A DNA stretch of 64,000 bases from Marilutibacter chinensis (GCF_021725675.1 NZ_JAKJPO010000009.1:1-64000), one strand, 5' to 3'. Positions 35,810 through 45,001 are shown, numbered from the stretch's first letter. The notes: generated by a model from the sequence alone, not told the origin. A program made the numbers and translations.

Positions 35810-36778
35810 ATGGTCCGTTCATCCGGCTCCACACCGCGCTTCGCCTACAAGGGCGACCGACTCAAACCGTTGCGGGCGTTCTGCCAGACCGCCCGCCTGG
35901 GCTCGGTTTCGCGCGCGGCCGAGGCGCTGTACGTCAGCCAGCCGGCGGTGACCCTGCAGTTGCAGGCGCTGGAACGTGAAATGGGCGTGAAACTGCTCGA
36001 ACGCAGCGGTCGACGGCTGGTGATGACCCGCGAGGGCGAGGCGCTGTACGAGCTGGCCCGGCCGCTGGTCGAAGGCCTGGACGGCATCGACGGGGTATTC
36101 CGTGAGCGGATCCGCGGAATGGATGCCGGCGAACTGAACGTCGCCGCCGGCACCTCGACCATCCTCTATCTGCTGCCGACGATCGTCGAGCGCTTCAAAC
36201 AGGCGCACCCGGACGTGCGGCTGACACTGCACAACGTCACCGGCGCCGGCGGGCTGGACCTGCTGCGCTCAGACGCGGTCGACCTGGCGGTCGGTTCGAT
36301 GCTCGACGTCCCGACCGATCTCGACTATGCACCGGTCTACCGTTTCGAGCCGATGCTGATCACCCCGCCCGATCATCCGCTGGCCGACAAGCCCGACCTG
36401 GCCCTGGAAGACCTGTCGCCGTACGGCCTGATCCTGCCACCGCAGCGGCTGACCACCTATCGCATGGTCGACCTGGTGTTCCAGCGCGCACGGGTGCCCT
36501 ACACGGTCGCCCTGGAGGTCGGCGGCTGGGAGATCATCAAGCAGTACGTGGCGATGGGCCTGGGCATCAGCATCGTCACCGCGATCTGCCTGACCGAGAC
36601 CGACCGGGACCGCCTCGCCGCGCGCTCGCTGGCCGGCTATTTCCCGGATCGCAGCTACGGTGTCGTCGTGCGCAAGGGCAAGTACCTGAGTCCGCAGGCA
36701 CGTGCGTTCACCGAACTGATCAAGCCCGACCTGTTCGTCCGCGGCGACTACTACGACACCGGCCCGTCGGAGCGCTGA
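35810..36778 (+). CDS. LysR-family transcriptional regulator
   Basis: A 322-aa regulator. The N-terminal winged HTH (LRAFCQTARLGSVSRAAEALYVSQPAVTLQLQALE, about 21-55) is followed by a periplasmic-binding-like effector domain with resemblance to the CysB group. It is divergent from aceBA and shares an AT-rich control region that carries a T-N11-A inverted repeat, so it is a likely regulator of the glyoxylate shunt. That target is inferred from position. The ligand is unknown. Confidence 0.9.
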   Translation: MVRSSGSTPRFAYKGDRLKPLRAFCQTARLGSVSRAAEALYVSQPAVTLQLQALEREMGVKLLERSGRRLVMTREGEALYELARPLVEGLDGIDGVFRERIRGMDAGELNVAAGTSTILYLLPTIVERFKQAHPDVRLTLHNVTGAGGLDLLRSDAVDLAVGSMLDVPTDLDYAPVYRFEPMLITPPDHPLADKPDLALEDLSPYGLILPPQRLTTYRMVDLVFQRARVPYTVALEVGGWEIIKQYVAMGLGISIVTAICLTETDRDRLAARSLAGYFPDRSYGVVVRKGKYLSPQARAFTELIKPDLFVRGDYYDTGPSER

Positions 36779-37120
36779 CGGTCTGCGATGAAAAAGCCTG
36801 TTCGCATCCATGAGGACCGGCTTCGGAAGGAGTCGCCGCCCGGCGGGGTGGGGTTGGCTGCGCCCTCCTGGCGACGTCGTGTCTCCAAGTCGGGTCGCGG
36901 GCCATCCATGGCCCACTCTCCGCCACCCCCACCCCGTCGGCCGTCGCCTTCGCGAGGTTGAGCGCTTGTCGCTTCGGACGATAAGTCCATCCCCATCCAG
37001 CCCTCGCCTGCCAGGGGAGAGCTGGGTGGGGATGGGTGTGCTTGCAAACGCCGACCACGTGTCCGCAAGCCGATGGCCCGGCCCTTGCGGAGACTCCCGC
37101 GTTCAAGGGAAAACCTAAAG
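36779..37120. repeat. Non-coding gap with several inverted repeats
   Basis: No gene is seen. There are at least three hairpins: GGGCCAT/ATGGCCC near 36900; a GGGGTGGGG/CCCCACCCC pair enclosing it; and a 14-bp arm pair at 36988-37001 and 37021-37034 (CATCCCCATCCAGC with one G-U pair). It may be a composite of dispersed intergenic repeats. No second copy is evident in the window. Confidence 0.4.
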
Positions 37121-37150
37121 AAAACGCCCCGGTCCTTGCGGACCGGGGCG
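37117..37150 (-). terminator. Terminator of oleA
   Basis: A perfect 11-bp stem, CGCCCCGGTCC with GGACCGGGGCG around a 4-nt loop, is followed on the minus strand by TTTTCTTT. It is 29 bp past the oleA stop and is a good intrinsic terminator. Confidence 0.85.
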
Positions 37151-37178
37151 TCGAAGAAACCTGCCTGCCGCCGGGCGG

Positions 37179-38195
37179 CTACCAGACCACCTCGGCCATC
37201 GAGCAGTTCAGGCCCGAGCCGATGCCGAGCAGGGCGACGCGGTCGCCTTTTTTTAGTCGGCCCATCTCGCGCAGCTTGCTCAGTACGATCGGCACCGAGG
37301 CCGGGCCGATGTTGCCGTGCTCGCCGAAGATCGTCAGCACCTTCTCCGGATCGATGCCGAACGCCTTCACGAAGGCCTTGGTATGGACCTGGCTGACCTG
37401 ATGGATCACGAACTCGTCGAGCTCGTCGGCAACCCAGCCCAGCGCGCTGCGGGCGGCGACCCAGGTGTTCTGGGCGAGCTTCAGGCCCTCGCTGAGCAAC
37501 AGCCGGGTGTCGGTGACCATGCGATCGAGGTTGCCGCGGCACAGCCCGTTCCACTGGGTCGCGGCGCGGGTCACGCCGCCGCGGTAGCGCGGGGCGCCCG
37601 GGGCCAGCTCCGAACGCGCCAGCACCATCGCCGCGGCACCGCAGCCCAGGGTCAGGGTCGCCAGTTCGTTGCGGAACTGTTCTTCGGTCGCGTCCGGCGC
37701 GGTCAGGCGCTCCAGGGTCTTCTCGTAGGCCAGGCCGGCGGTCTCGCCGTCGACGACCAGCGCATAATCGATCTCGCCGCGCTCGATCATCCGGCTCGCG
37801 ATGTCCATGCCGTTGATGAAGGCGAGGCAGGCGTTGGCGACGTCGAAGTTCTGGCAGTTCTCCGACAGCTTCAGGTTGCCGGCGACGATGCTGGCGGTGG
37901 ACGGCTCCAGGTAGTCGCGGCTCACCGAGGTGTTGACCAGCAGACCGACGCGGTCGGGCTCGATGCCGGCATCGGCCAGCGCCTTCACCCCGGCCAGGGT
38001 GGCGGCATCGGACGCCTGCATCTCGCCGTCCCAGAGGCGGCGCGCATTGATACCGGCGATGTCCTTGAGCACGTCGATGCGGATGCCGAGACGGTCGAGG
38101 GTCGGCTTCAGGCGCGCGTTGATCTCGTCCGAGCTGAGACGACGCGGGGCATCGATATGGGCCAAGCCCGCGATCGCGACATGTTGGAACAGCAT
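37179..38195 (-). CDS. oleA: OleA, 3-oxoacyl-ACP synthase III family (head-to-head condensation)
   Basis: A 338-aa thiolase-fold enzyme. It is near-identical in layout to Xanthomonas campestris OleA, which joins two fatty acyl-CoAs to a beta-keto acid, the first step to long-chain olefins. Catalytic residues are visible: Cys123 in FDVANACLAF, Glu97 in RDYLEPSTAS, the His of VIHQVSQVHT and the Asn of GEHGNIGPASVP. Glu97 is the residue that in OleA enters the partner subunit's active site and separates OleA from FabH. The gene ends in a strong terminator, and no oleB, oleC or oleD is adjacent, unlike the clustered arrangement known in Xanthomonas. Confidence 0.9.
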   Translation of the reverse strand: MLFQHVAIAGLAHIDAPRRLSSDEINARLKPTLDRLGIRIDVLKDIAGINARRLWDGEMQASDAATLAGVKALADAGIEPDRVGLLVNTSVSRDYLEPSTASIVAGNLKLSENCQNFDVANACLAFINGMDIASRMIERGEIDYALVVDGETAGLAYEKTLERLTAPDATEEQFRNELATLTLGCGAAAMVLARSELAPGAPRYRGGVTRAATQWNGLCRGNLDRMVTDTRLLLSEGLKLAQNTWVAARSALGWVADELDEFVIHQVSQVHTKAFVKAFGIDPEKVLTIFGEHGNIGPASVPIVLSKLREMGRLKKGDRVALLGIGSGLNCSMAEVVW

Positions 38196-38413
38196 GGCGG
38201 CAGCTACCGGCAGTAAACGAAATAGCGCGCCAGCATACCGCGTTGGCGCCGCTCCCGCCATCCGCCACCGTAGGGTGGTCGTCTCGACCGGGGCCAGGGC
38301 CGGCTCCAGAGCGCCGGAACCGCCGCCACTGCGGCCGCTCCCGGTTCTTCCGGTCGCCTCCCGCGCAGCGGGCGGGACCGCGCAGCGGCCGATATCGCCA
38401 CGTTGCCTCGAAC

Positions 38414-39325
38414 TCAGGGACCCGTTCCCCAGGCCAGCCGGACCGCCGCAGCGACCCGGCCGTCCGGGTGGTCGCACAGCTTCGGCCGCCACGCCGAGTA
38501 CAACGTCTCGCCGCCGGCATACCAGCGGACCGCCCAGACCAGCCTGATCAGCCGTTCCGGGTCCGCCCGACGCCACTCTGTTTCCAACGCCCGCTCCCAG
38601 AACGCCTGCGGCCGTGCCCTCAGTGCCGCAAGCAGATGGCCGCCGCCGGGATGTTTGCCCAGCCCGGTCCCGAGCATCCAGCCCGCTTCCGTATCCGGCA
38701 GGCACGCCGCCAGCGCCTTCGCGGCCGCGACCTGCGCCTGGAATGCCCAACTGGAGCGGCGCGGCCGTTCCACTCCGGATGCCAGATCCCTCAGGCGCGC
38801 GACGCTGGTCCGATCTCCCCAGCACCCCAGAGTCTCGATGGCCACGATGCGCACGCCCCACCACCTGCTTTCCAGCGCCTCGTCGATGGCGCGCCTGGCG
38901 GCCTCGTCGGGCGGACGCGTGGCCAGTGCGCGGAGCCGCTCGCACTGTTCGCGCAGCAGCTGGCCGCCCGGATTGGCTTCGCGCCTCGCGCGCCGGCAGG
39001 CGCGGCAGCGCACGGCCCGGCTGTCGATATGGCCCAACGCCTGCTCGTACCACCACTTCTGCTGCCTGGCCGTCCACACCTGCTCCTCGCCGCAGTCGCG
39101 GCAGGTGAAGGCGCGGTCGAGATAGAACTCCGGCAGCAAGCCGTAGGTGTTGTTGTGGCGCGCCAGCAGTTCGCGGTCGGCGCGGACGGCCCCGGCCGGC
39201 GGGTTCTCGCAGTCCGACCAGCGCACATCCGGCTGCGACAGTGCCGACCGGGCCGCCTCGGCGCGCTTCAGCCGTCGTTCGCGGATTTCAGTACGGCGCT
39301 GCCTATTGCTCTTGCGTTCGCTCAC
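38414..39325 (-). CDS. Zinc-ribbon protein with HEAT-like repeats
   Basis: A 303-aa cytoplasmic protein. A basic N-terminus is followed by a zinc-ribbon domain (about 65-115) with FTCRDCGEEQVWTARQQKWW and RCRACRRARR, that is two CxxC pairs, similar to the 'probable zinc-ribbon' family. The rest is helical and resembles HEAT-type repeats (AIDEALESRWWGVRIVAIE, GCWGDRTSVARLRDLA). The GTG start at 39325 overlaps the stop of the upstream lipoprotein gene (GTGA), so the two are translationally coupled. The function is unknown. Confidence 0.72.
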   Translation of the reverse strand: MSERKSNRQRRTEIRERRLKRAEAARSALSQPDVRWSDCENPPAGAVRADRELLARHNNTYGLLPEFYLDRAFTCRDCGEEQVWTARQQKWWYEQALGHIDSRAVRCRACRRARREANPGGQLLREQCERLRALATRPPDEAARRAIDEALESRWWGVRIVAIETLGCWGDRTSVARLRDLASGVERPRRSSWAFQAQVAAAKALAACLPDTEAGWMLGTGLGKHPGGGHLLAALRARPQAFWERALETEWRRADPERLIRLVWAVRWYAGGETLYSAWRPKLCDHPDGRVAAAVRLAWGTGP

Positions 39326-39663
39326 CTGCCACAGCGGTAGCCGGCGAAGCGCTGTTCGCCGTCGTGCGGCTCGCCCAGCGGCTGGATGGTGTCGGCGCCA
39401 AGGCCCGGGCCCTCGTTGCGGGCGAGAGTCTCCAGTTCCTCGCGCACGCGCAACGGGTTGCGGTCGTAGAACGCGATGCTGTCCTTCACCGACACGCTGA
39501 TCTCGCCGAGCTTCTGGCAACCGGCCGGCGGAGCGCCGGCGGGGACCACCCGCACCGCGCTGGCGCCAGGCGCCATGTGGACCCAGGTGCAGCCGGCGGC
39601 CGATGCGCCGAGGACGGCGATCGAGGCGGCAAGGAGCAGCGGACGGATCGTATTCGGGCGCAT
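39322..39663 (-). CDS. DUF4156-type lipoprotein
   Basis: A 113-aa predicted lipoprotein: the signal peptide has the lipobox GASAAGC with the acylated Cys at about residue 25. The mature part, VRVVPAGAPPAGCQKLGEIS to LARNEGPGLGADTIQPLG, matches the DUF4156 pattern (Cys, LGE, ARN, GADT). A final CGR places a second cysteine at the end. Proteins of this type are small envelope lipoproteins of unknown role. It is coupled to the downstream zinc-ribbon gene by a 4-bp overlap. Confidence 0.8.
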   Translation of the reverse strand: MRPNTIRPLLLAASIAVLGASAAGCTWVHMAPGASAVRVVPAGAPPAGCQKLGEISVSVKDSIAFYDRNPLRVREELETLARNEGPGLGADTIQPLGEPHDGEQRFAGYRCGR

Positions 39664-39721
39664 CGTGATGAACTCTCGTCGGTCGTGATGCCGGCGACCC
39701 TATCCGAAGCGGTCGCCGGAG

Positions 39722-39807
39722 ACAAAACGGGGCGCCAAGGCGCCCCGTCCGTAGCAGCGGTCCAGTGATAGCCGGCCGCTCCCTCCCCGTCGCTGAACGA
39801 CGGGGTT
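39722..39807 (-). terminator. Double hairpin terminator of the M16 peptidase gene
   Basis: Two perfect hairpins follow the M16 stop codon: CCCCGTCG/CGACGGGG (39787-39807), then ACGGGGCGCC/GGCGCCCCGT (39727-39748). On the minus strand the second is followed by TTTTGTC. The second is the better terminator. Confidence 0.65.
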
Positions 39808-39822
39808 CGCATCGCCCGCCGG

Positions 39823-42735
39823 CTACTTCCCGGCCACCGGCTTGCCGTCGGCATCGAGCACCTGGACCTCGCCGAGGTCCAGCGCGCGGATCGGCGCTTC
39901 CATCTGTGCGAGATCGCCGACCACCACCCAGACCAGCTTCGACGGATCGATCGCCTTGGCCGCAGCGGCGACCTCGGCCGGCGTCATCGCCTGGATCTCG
40001 TCGTTGCGGCGGACCACATAGTCGTCAGGACGATCGTAGCGGACGATACCGCCGATGGTGCCCATCACCGCCCCGGCGGTCTCGTAGGCGCCCGGCAGGC
40101 TGCGGCTCTCGTTGGCCTTGATGCGATCGATCTCGGCCTGGGTCGGCGGCATCTTGCCGCTGACGTACTCGGCGACTTCGCGCTGGATCTCGGCCAGCGA
40201 TTCGGCGGTCTTGTCGATCTGCACAGGCGCCACCGCCAGCCACGGCCGCTGGCCCAGCGCGTTGGTCAGCACGGTGCGGGCGCCGTACGACCAATGCTTG
40301 TCCTCGCGCAGGTTCATGTTCAGGCGCGAGACGAACGATCCGCCGATCACCTCGTTGGCCATCTGCAGCAGGGTCTCGCCGTCGCTGCCGGTCGGCGGCA
40401 TCAGCTCACCGGCGAAGATGTTCGCCTGCACCGCGCCGGGCTGGTCGATCAGATAGACCCGGGCCTTGTCCGGTCGCGCGACCTCCGGCACCTCGACCGC
40501 TTCCGGAGCCTGGCCGGCGCCCTTCCAGTCGCCCAGGTGCTTGTTCAGCACCGGCACGATTTCGCCGAGGGTGGTATCGCCGACCACGATCAGGGTCGCG
40601 TTCTCGGGGCGTACCCAGTCCCGGTGATAGGCGGCCAGGTCGTCACGGCCGAGCGCGGCGATCGAAGCCTCGGTACCGGAACCGCTGAACGGCATCGCAT
40701 ACGGATGGCCTTCGCCGTACAGCAGCGGCGGCAGCACCCGCAGCGCGGCCGAGTTCGGGCGCGCCTTCTCCTGCTTGATGCCGGCGATCCAGCTGGCCTT
40801 CACCCGGTCGATCTCGGCCTGCTCGAAGCGCGGCGCGCGCAGCATGTCGGCGAACAGGTCCAGTGATGGATCCAGGTTCTCCTTCAGCGCCGAAAGGTAG
40901 GCGCTGCCACCATCGAGCGCGGCACCGGCGCCGAGGTTCGCACCCAGCGCCTCGGCGCGATCACGGAACGCGAGCGCATCGTACTCGCCGGCGCCTTCGT
41001 CGAGCATGCTCATCGCGAAGCTCGACGCGCCGAGCTTGTCGGCCGGATCGGTACGATAGCCCCCGTCGAATTCATAGCTGAACTGCACGACCGGGATGTC
41101 GTGACGCTCGGCCAGGATCACCGCGGTGCCGTTGTCCAGCGTCGCGCGCTGCAGCTCGGGGAACTTCAGGGTCGGGAACTCTTCCGGCATCGGCACGCCC
41201 TCGCTGCGGTCGACCGTGCTCTCGAGAGTGCGGTACTTCGGATCGACCGGCGGCCGCTCGAACGGCTGCGGCGTCACCGCCGGCTCCTCGGCCAGCGGGG
41301 TGCGCTCGCCCGGTTCGACGACGAGGGTGTGGGAACCCTCGCCCAGCCAGCGGCGGCCGACCGCCTGCACGTCGGCAGCGGTGGTCGCGGCGATGTTGTC
41401 CAGCGACTCGCGGAAGCAGCCCGGATCGCCGGCGTAGACCGCGCACTCGGCCAGCGCGTCGGCCTTGCCGCCGAAGCCGCCGATACGCTCGATGCCGCGG
41501 ATGAAGCCGGCCCGGTACACGGTCTTGGCCTGCGCCAGCTCGGCCGCGGTCGGGCCCTCGGCGAGCAGCTTCTCCAGCTCCTCGTCGACGATCTTCTCGA
41601 CCCGGGCCACGTCGACGCCTTCCTTGACGTTGATCATCACCATGAAGTTCGAACCCAGCTGCGACGCATAGGCACCGGTGCCGACGCTGTCGGCCAGCTT
41701 GTCGCCGTGCACCAGCCGCTTGTCGAGTCGCGAGGAGGCGCTGCCGCCGAGCACCTGCGACAGCACCTGCAACTGGTCGATGTCGCGGGTGCCCACCTGG
41801 GCGACGTTCCAGACCCGATAGATGCGCGGCTGCGGCACCTTGTCGTGCATCACCTCACGGGTGTCGGCCGGGCGCCGGGCGACGTCGACCGCCGGCTGCG
41901 CCATCGTCGGCCCGGCCGGGATGTCGCCGAAGTACCTGGCGACCTTTTCCCTGGCGGTGGCGACGTCGATGTCGCCGGCCAGCACCAGCACCGCGTTGTT
42001 GGGGCCGTACCAGGTGCGGAACCAGGTCTTCACGTCCTCCAGCGAAGCGGCGTTGAGGTCGTTCATCGAGCCGATCGTGCTGTGGTGGTACGGGTGCCCC
42101 TTCGGATACAGCGAGCGGCCGAGCTGCTCCCAGACCTGGCCGTAGGGCTGGTTCTCGCCCTGGCGCTTCTCGTTCTGGACCACGCCGCGCTGCTCGTCGA
42201 GCACCTTCTGGTCGATCGCGCCGAGCAGGTGGCCCATGCGGTCGGACTCCATCCACAGCGCCATGTCGAGCGCGGTGGTCGGCACGTTCTGGAAATAGTT
42301 CGTGCGGTCGGAATTGGTGGTGCCGTTCATATCGGTCGCGCCGACCAGCTCGAACGGTTCGAAATACTCGCCGCGGTGATTCTCCGAGCCGTTGAACATC
42401 AGGTGTTCGAACAGGTGCGCGAAGCCGCTGCGCCCGGCCGGCTCGTCCTTGCTGCCGACGTGGTACCAGATGTTGACCGCGACGATCGGCGCCTTGCGGT
42501 CGGTGTGCACGATCACCCGCAGGCCGTTGGACAGGGTGAACTCCTCGTACGGGATGTCGACACCGGTGCGGACGGCCTGCTGCTCGGCCAGCGCCGGCGT
42601 GGGCGCGGTCCAGGCCACGCCGCCGATCGCGGTCGCCAGCGCGGCGGCGAGCAGGCCGCGGTTGAACAGCCGGCGCGGGGCAGCGGGCTTGAGGTCGGAC
42701 AGTCCCGCTTTGCGCGGCCTACGGTCTATGAACAT
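39823..42735 (-). CDS. M16 family zinc peptidase (pitrilysin type)
   Basis: A 970-aa secreted protease with a signal or anchor segment near residues 28-50 (LLAAALATAIGGVAWTA). The first M16 module carries the inverted zinc motif HLFEH (about 107-111) and the downstream Glu in DEQRGVVQNEKRQ. A second M16 pair in the C-terminal half lacks HxxEH (AMSMLDEGAGEYDALAF stands in its place), so one active and one inactive half form a clamp, as is usual in this family. It should degrade small peptides in the periplasm. The ATG at 42735 has an AAGGAG SD. Confidence 0.92.
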   Translation of the reverse strand: MFIDRRPRKAGLSDLKPAAPRRLFNRGLLAAALATAIGGVAWTAPTPALAEQQAVRTGVDIPYEEFTLSNGLRVIVHTDRKAPIVAVNIWYHVGSKDEPAGRSGFAHLFEHLMFNGSENHRGEYFEPFELVGATDMNGTTNSDRTNYFQNVPTTALDMALWMESDRMGHLLGAIDQKVLDEQRGVVQNEKRQGENQPYGQVWEQLGRSLYPKGHPYHHSTIGSMNDLNAASLEDVKTWFRTWYGPNNAVLVLAGDIDVATAREKVARYFGDIPAGPTMAQPAVDVARRPADTREVMHDKVPQPRIYRVWNVAQVGTRDIDQLQVLSQVLGGSASSRLDKRLVHGDKLADSVGTGAYASQLGSNFMVMINVKEGVDVARVEKIVDEELEKLLAEGPTAAELAQAKTVYRAGFIRGIERIGGFGGKADALAECAVYAGDPGCFRESLDNIAATTAADVQAVGRRWLGEGSHTLVVEPGERTPLAEEPAVTPQPFERPPVDPKYRTLESTVDRSEGVPMPEEFPTLKFPELQRATLDNGTAVILAERHDIPVVQFSYEFDGGYRTDPADKLGASSFAMSMLDEGAGEYDALAFRDRAEALGANLGAGAALDGGSAYLSALKENLDPSLDLFADMLRAPRFEQAEIDRVKASWIAGIKQEKARPNSAALRVLPPLLYGEGHPYAMPFSGSGTEASIAALGRDDLAAYHRDWVRPENATLIVVGDTTLGEIVPVLNKHLGDWKGAGQAPEAVEVPEVARPDKARVYLIDQPGAVQANIFAGELMPPTGSDGETLLQMANEVIGGSFVSRLNMNLREDKHWSYGARTVLTNALGQRPWLAVAPVQIDKTAESLAEIQREVAEYVSGKMPPTQAEIDRIKANESRSLPGAYETAGAVMGTIGGIVRYDRPDDYVVRRNDEIQAMTPAEVAAAAKAIDPSKLVWVVVGDLAQMEAPIRALDLGEVQVLDADGKPVAGK

Positions 42736-42931
42736 CGGTAGCTCCTTGGCTCTTCCATTGATGGGTGCCGATCTCCCTGTCAGACCGGACTGGCATGAAC
42801 CCCCATCCTAGCCCGCGTGCCAGGCCTGGGCACTAGGCCACAAGTCTCGCCGTGTCGCGATACCGCGATTGTGGTTTCATGTCGGCAGGCGCCCGTACGC
42901 GCCAGCCGCCACCCGTCCCTCGAGGTGTGCC

Positions 42932-43633
42932 ATGCCCAACCCCCGCCGCTGCCTGGTCACCGGCGCGAACCGTGGCCTTGGATTCGAATTCGCCCGGCAG
43001 CTGCTCGAGCGCGGCGAGCACGTGCTCGGCACCTGCCGCCACCCTGGCCGCGCGCCGGCGCTGAACGACCTCGTCGGCGAGTACCCGGGACGGATGCACG
43101 TGCTGCCGCTGGACGTGGCCAACCCGAAGTCGATCGCCGAACTCGCGCGCGAACTGCCGCTGGTCCTCGACGGACTCGACCTGCTGATCAACAACGCCGG
43201 AGTCCTGCATTCGGGCGAGCGCTTCGGCAGCGTGCCGTCGCTCAACCTCGACGACAGCTTCCGCACCAACGCCAGCGGCCCGTTCCTGCTGACCCAGGCG
43301 CTGGCGCCTCGCCTGGCCCCCGGGGCGAAAATCGCCAGCCTGTCCTCGTCCTGGGGCTCGGTCTCGGAGCTGGAGGCCTTCCGCACGCCCAGCTACGCGA
43401 TTTCCAAAGCCGCGCAGAACATGGTCACCGCGCTGCTCGCCAAGGCACTGGCCGAACGTGGCATCGTCGTGCTCGCGCTCAACCCGGGCTGGGTGCAGAC
43501 CGACATGGGCGGCACGCATGCCGAACTGACCCCGGCAGAGTCGGTCTCGGCGATGCTGCGGGTGATCGACGATGCCGGTCCCGGCGACAGTGGCCGCTTC
43601 CTCGACTGGCGCGGCAAGGCGGTACCATGGTGA
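42932..43633 (+). CDS. Short-chain dehydrogenase/reductase
   Basis: A 233-aa classical SDR. The cofactor motif TGANRGLGFEFA, the NNAG motif, a Ser-rich SLSSSWGSV and the catalytic SYAISKAAQNM (Tyr and Lys) are present. The substrate is unknown; similar proteins are annotated as carbonyl reductases acting on small aldehydes or ketones. The start at 42932 has a GAGGTG SD 5 nt upstream. It is followed by trmL on the same strand with a 111-bp gap. Confidence 0.88.
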   Translation: MPNPRRCLVTGANRGLGFEFARQLLERGEHVLGTCRHPGRAPALNDLVGEYPGRMHVLPLDVANPKSIAELARELPLVLDGLDLLINNAGVLHSGERFGSVPSLNLDDSFRTNASGPFLLTQALAPRLAPGAKIASLSSSWGSVSELEAFRTPSYAISKAAQNMVTALLAKALAERGIVVLALNPGWVQTDMGGTHAELTPAESVSAMLRVIDDAGPGDSGRFLDWRGKAVPW

Positions 43634-43744
43634 TGCGCGCCGCACTCCTTGCCCCCTCCGCCGCAGTGCCCGACGCTGGCGTCGTCCGGACGCGTCCGGA
43701 TAAACGGCAGCCGTCATTCCGGCACGCGTTCGCCGGGACAGCCC

Positions 43745-44224
43745 ATGTTCGACGTGATCCTCTACCAGCCGGAGATTCCACCCAACACCGGCAACGTGAT
43801 CCGCCTGTGCGCCAACACCGGCGCGCGCCTGCACCTGGTCGCACCGCTGGGGTTCGACATGGACGACCGCCAGCTGCGCCGCGCCGGGCTGGACTACCAT
43901 GAATACGCGACCGTGCAGGTGCACGACGGCCTGGACGCCGCGCTGGCCGCGATCGCGCTGGCCAACGGCGCCGTGCCGCGGCTGTTCGCACTGAGCACCC
44001 GCGGCCGCACCCGCTTCGACACACCACGCTACGCCGCCGGCGACGCCTTCCTGTTCGGCCCGGAGACCCGCGGCCTGCCCGACGCGGTGCTCGACGCGCT
44101 GCCCGCGCCGCAGCGTCTGCGGTTGCCGATGCGTCCGGGCAACCGCAGCCTCAACCTGTCCAACAGCGTCGCGGTGGTGGTGTTCGAGGCCTGGCGCCAG
44201 CACGGCTTCGACGGCGGCGGCTGA
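43745..44224 (+). CDS. trmL: tRNA (cytidine/uridine-2'-O)-methyltransferase TrmL
   Basis: A 159-aa SPOUT methyltransferase that 2'-O-methylates the wobble base (C34/U34) of certain leucine tRNAs. Trefoil-knot motifs: FDVILYQPEIPPNTGNVIRLCANTG at the N-terminus, FGPETRGLP, and RPGNRSLNLSNSVAVVVFEAWRQ at the C-terminus. The short length (a single SPOUT domain) matches TrmL (YibK). The start MFDVILY at 43745 is the conserved one. Confidence 0.94.
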   Translation: MFDVILYQPEIPPNTGNVIRLCANTGARLHLVAPLGFDMDDRQLRRAGLDYHEYATVQVHDGLDAALAAIALANGAVPRLFALSTRGRTRFDTPRYAAGDAFLFGPETRGLPDAVLDALPAPQRLRLPMRPGNRSLNLSNSVAVVVFEAWRQHGFDGGG

Positions 44225-44286
44225 AATCCACCGGCATTCGCGGCCCGCCACAACCGCAACGCGACCATGCGCCAGCGAAATAGTTC

Positions 44287-44310
44287 CTGAACCTCGCCGT
44301 TCAGTATTAA
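44287..44310 (+). promoter_or_regulatory. Inverted repeat upstream of the Ax21 gene
   Basis: CTGAAC-CTCGCC-GTTCAG (44287-44304) is a perfect 6-bp inverted repeat directly followed by TATTAA, which could be a -10 box, about 107 bp before the start codon. This may be an operator or an activator site over the promoter. Confidence 0.4.
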
Positions 44311-44416
44311 GGCGCAATTGGGGAACGCTGCGGATACTGGCTCGCACCGGATGTGACGGACGCCAAGAAAGCCGCCGTCCGGCCCGATACCAAGACAAAT
44401 AAGAGGCTACGTCCTT

Positions 44417-45001
44417 ATGAAGCGCTCCCTCACCATTTCCAAGCTTGCCGCCCTGTCGCTGATCGCCGCCCTGCCGTTCGCTGCTTCCGCGGCCGAGGGC
44501 GTGTCCTACACCTACGTCGAAGGCGGTTACGCCGCCACCAACACCGACGGCAACGACGCCGACGGCTGGGCCATCGGCGGTTCCGGCGCGATCGCGCCGA
44601 ACTTCCACATCTTCGGCAACTACAGCAACCAGGACATCGACGGCACCAACCTCGACTTCGACCAGTGGCGCGTCGGCGTGGGCTACAACCACGAGATCAA
44701 CCGCAACGTCGACCTGCTGACCCGCGTCGCCTACGAGAAGTTCGATGCCGGCCGCGGCTTCGATGCCGACGGCTGGAGCGTCGAGGCCGGCGTCCGCGGC
44801 GCGTTCACCCCGAACTTCGAAGGCTACGCCCTGGCCGGTTACGAGGACTTCGACGAGATCGCCGGTCAGAGCATCGACGGCGAGTTCTACGGCCGCCTCG
44901 GCGCGCTGGTGAAGTTCAACCAGACCTGGGGCATCAACGGCGACGTCAAGTTCGTCGACGGCGACACCCAGTGGTTCGTCGGCCCGCGCGCCAGCTTCTG
45001 A
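44417..45001 (+). CDS. Ax21-family outer membrane beta-barrel protein
   Basis: A 194-aa protein with a signal peptide ending PFAASAA. The mature part alternates short amphipathic strands with aromatic ends (SYTYVEGGYAATNTD, NFHIFGNYSNQ, WRVGVGYNHEINRN, YALAGYEDFDE) and ends in the outer-membrane signature GPRASF with a terminal Phe. It is closely similar to Xanthomonas and Stenotrophomonas Ax21 proteins, annotated as DSF-regulated. Earlier claims that Ax21 is a secreted quorum signal were retracted; a small barrel is the safer reading. A canonical terminator follows. Confidence 0.87.
   Translation: MKRSLTISKLAALSLIAALPFAASAAEGVSYTYVEGGYAATNTDGNDADGWAIGGSGAIAPNFHIFGNYSNQDIDGTNLDFDQWRVGVGYNHEINRNVDLLTRVAYEKFDAGRGFDADGWSVEAGVRGAFTPNFEGYALAGYEDFDEIAGQSIDGEFYGRLGALVKFNQTWGINGDVKFVDGDTQWFVGPRASF

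Noticed and set aside
39823..42735. Loss of the HxxEH motif in the second M16 module as a broken gene
   Set aside because: One active and one inactive module is the normal state in many M16 peptidases, and the reading frame is intact.
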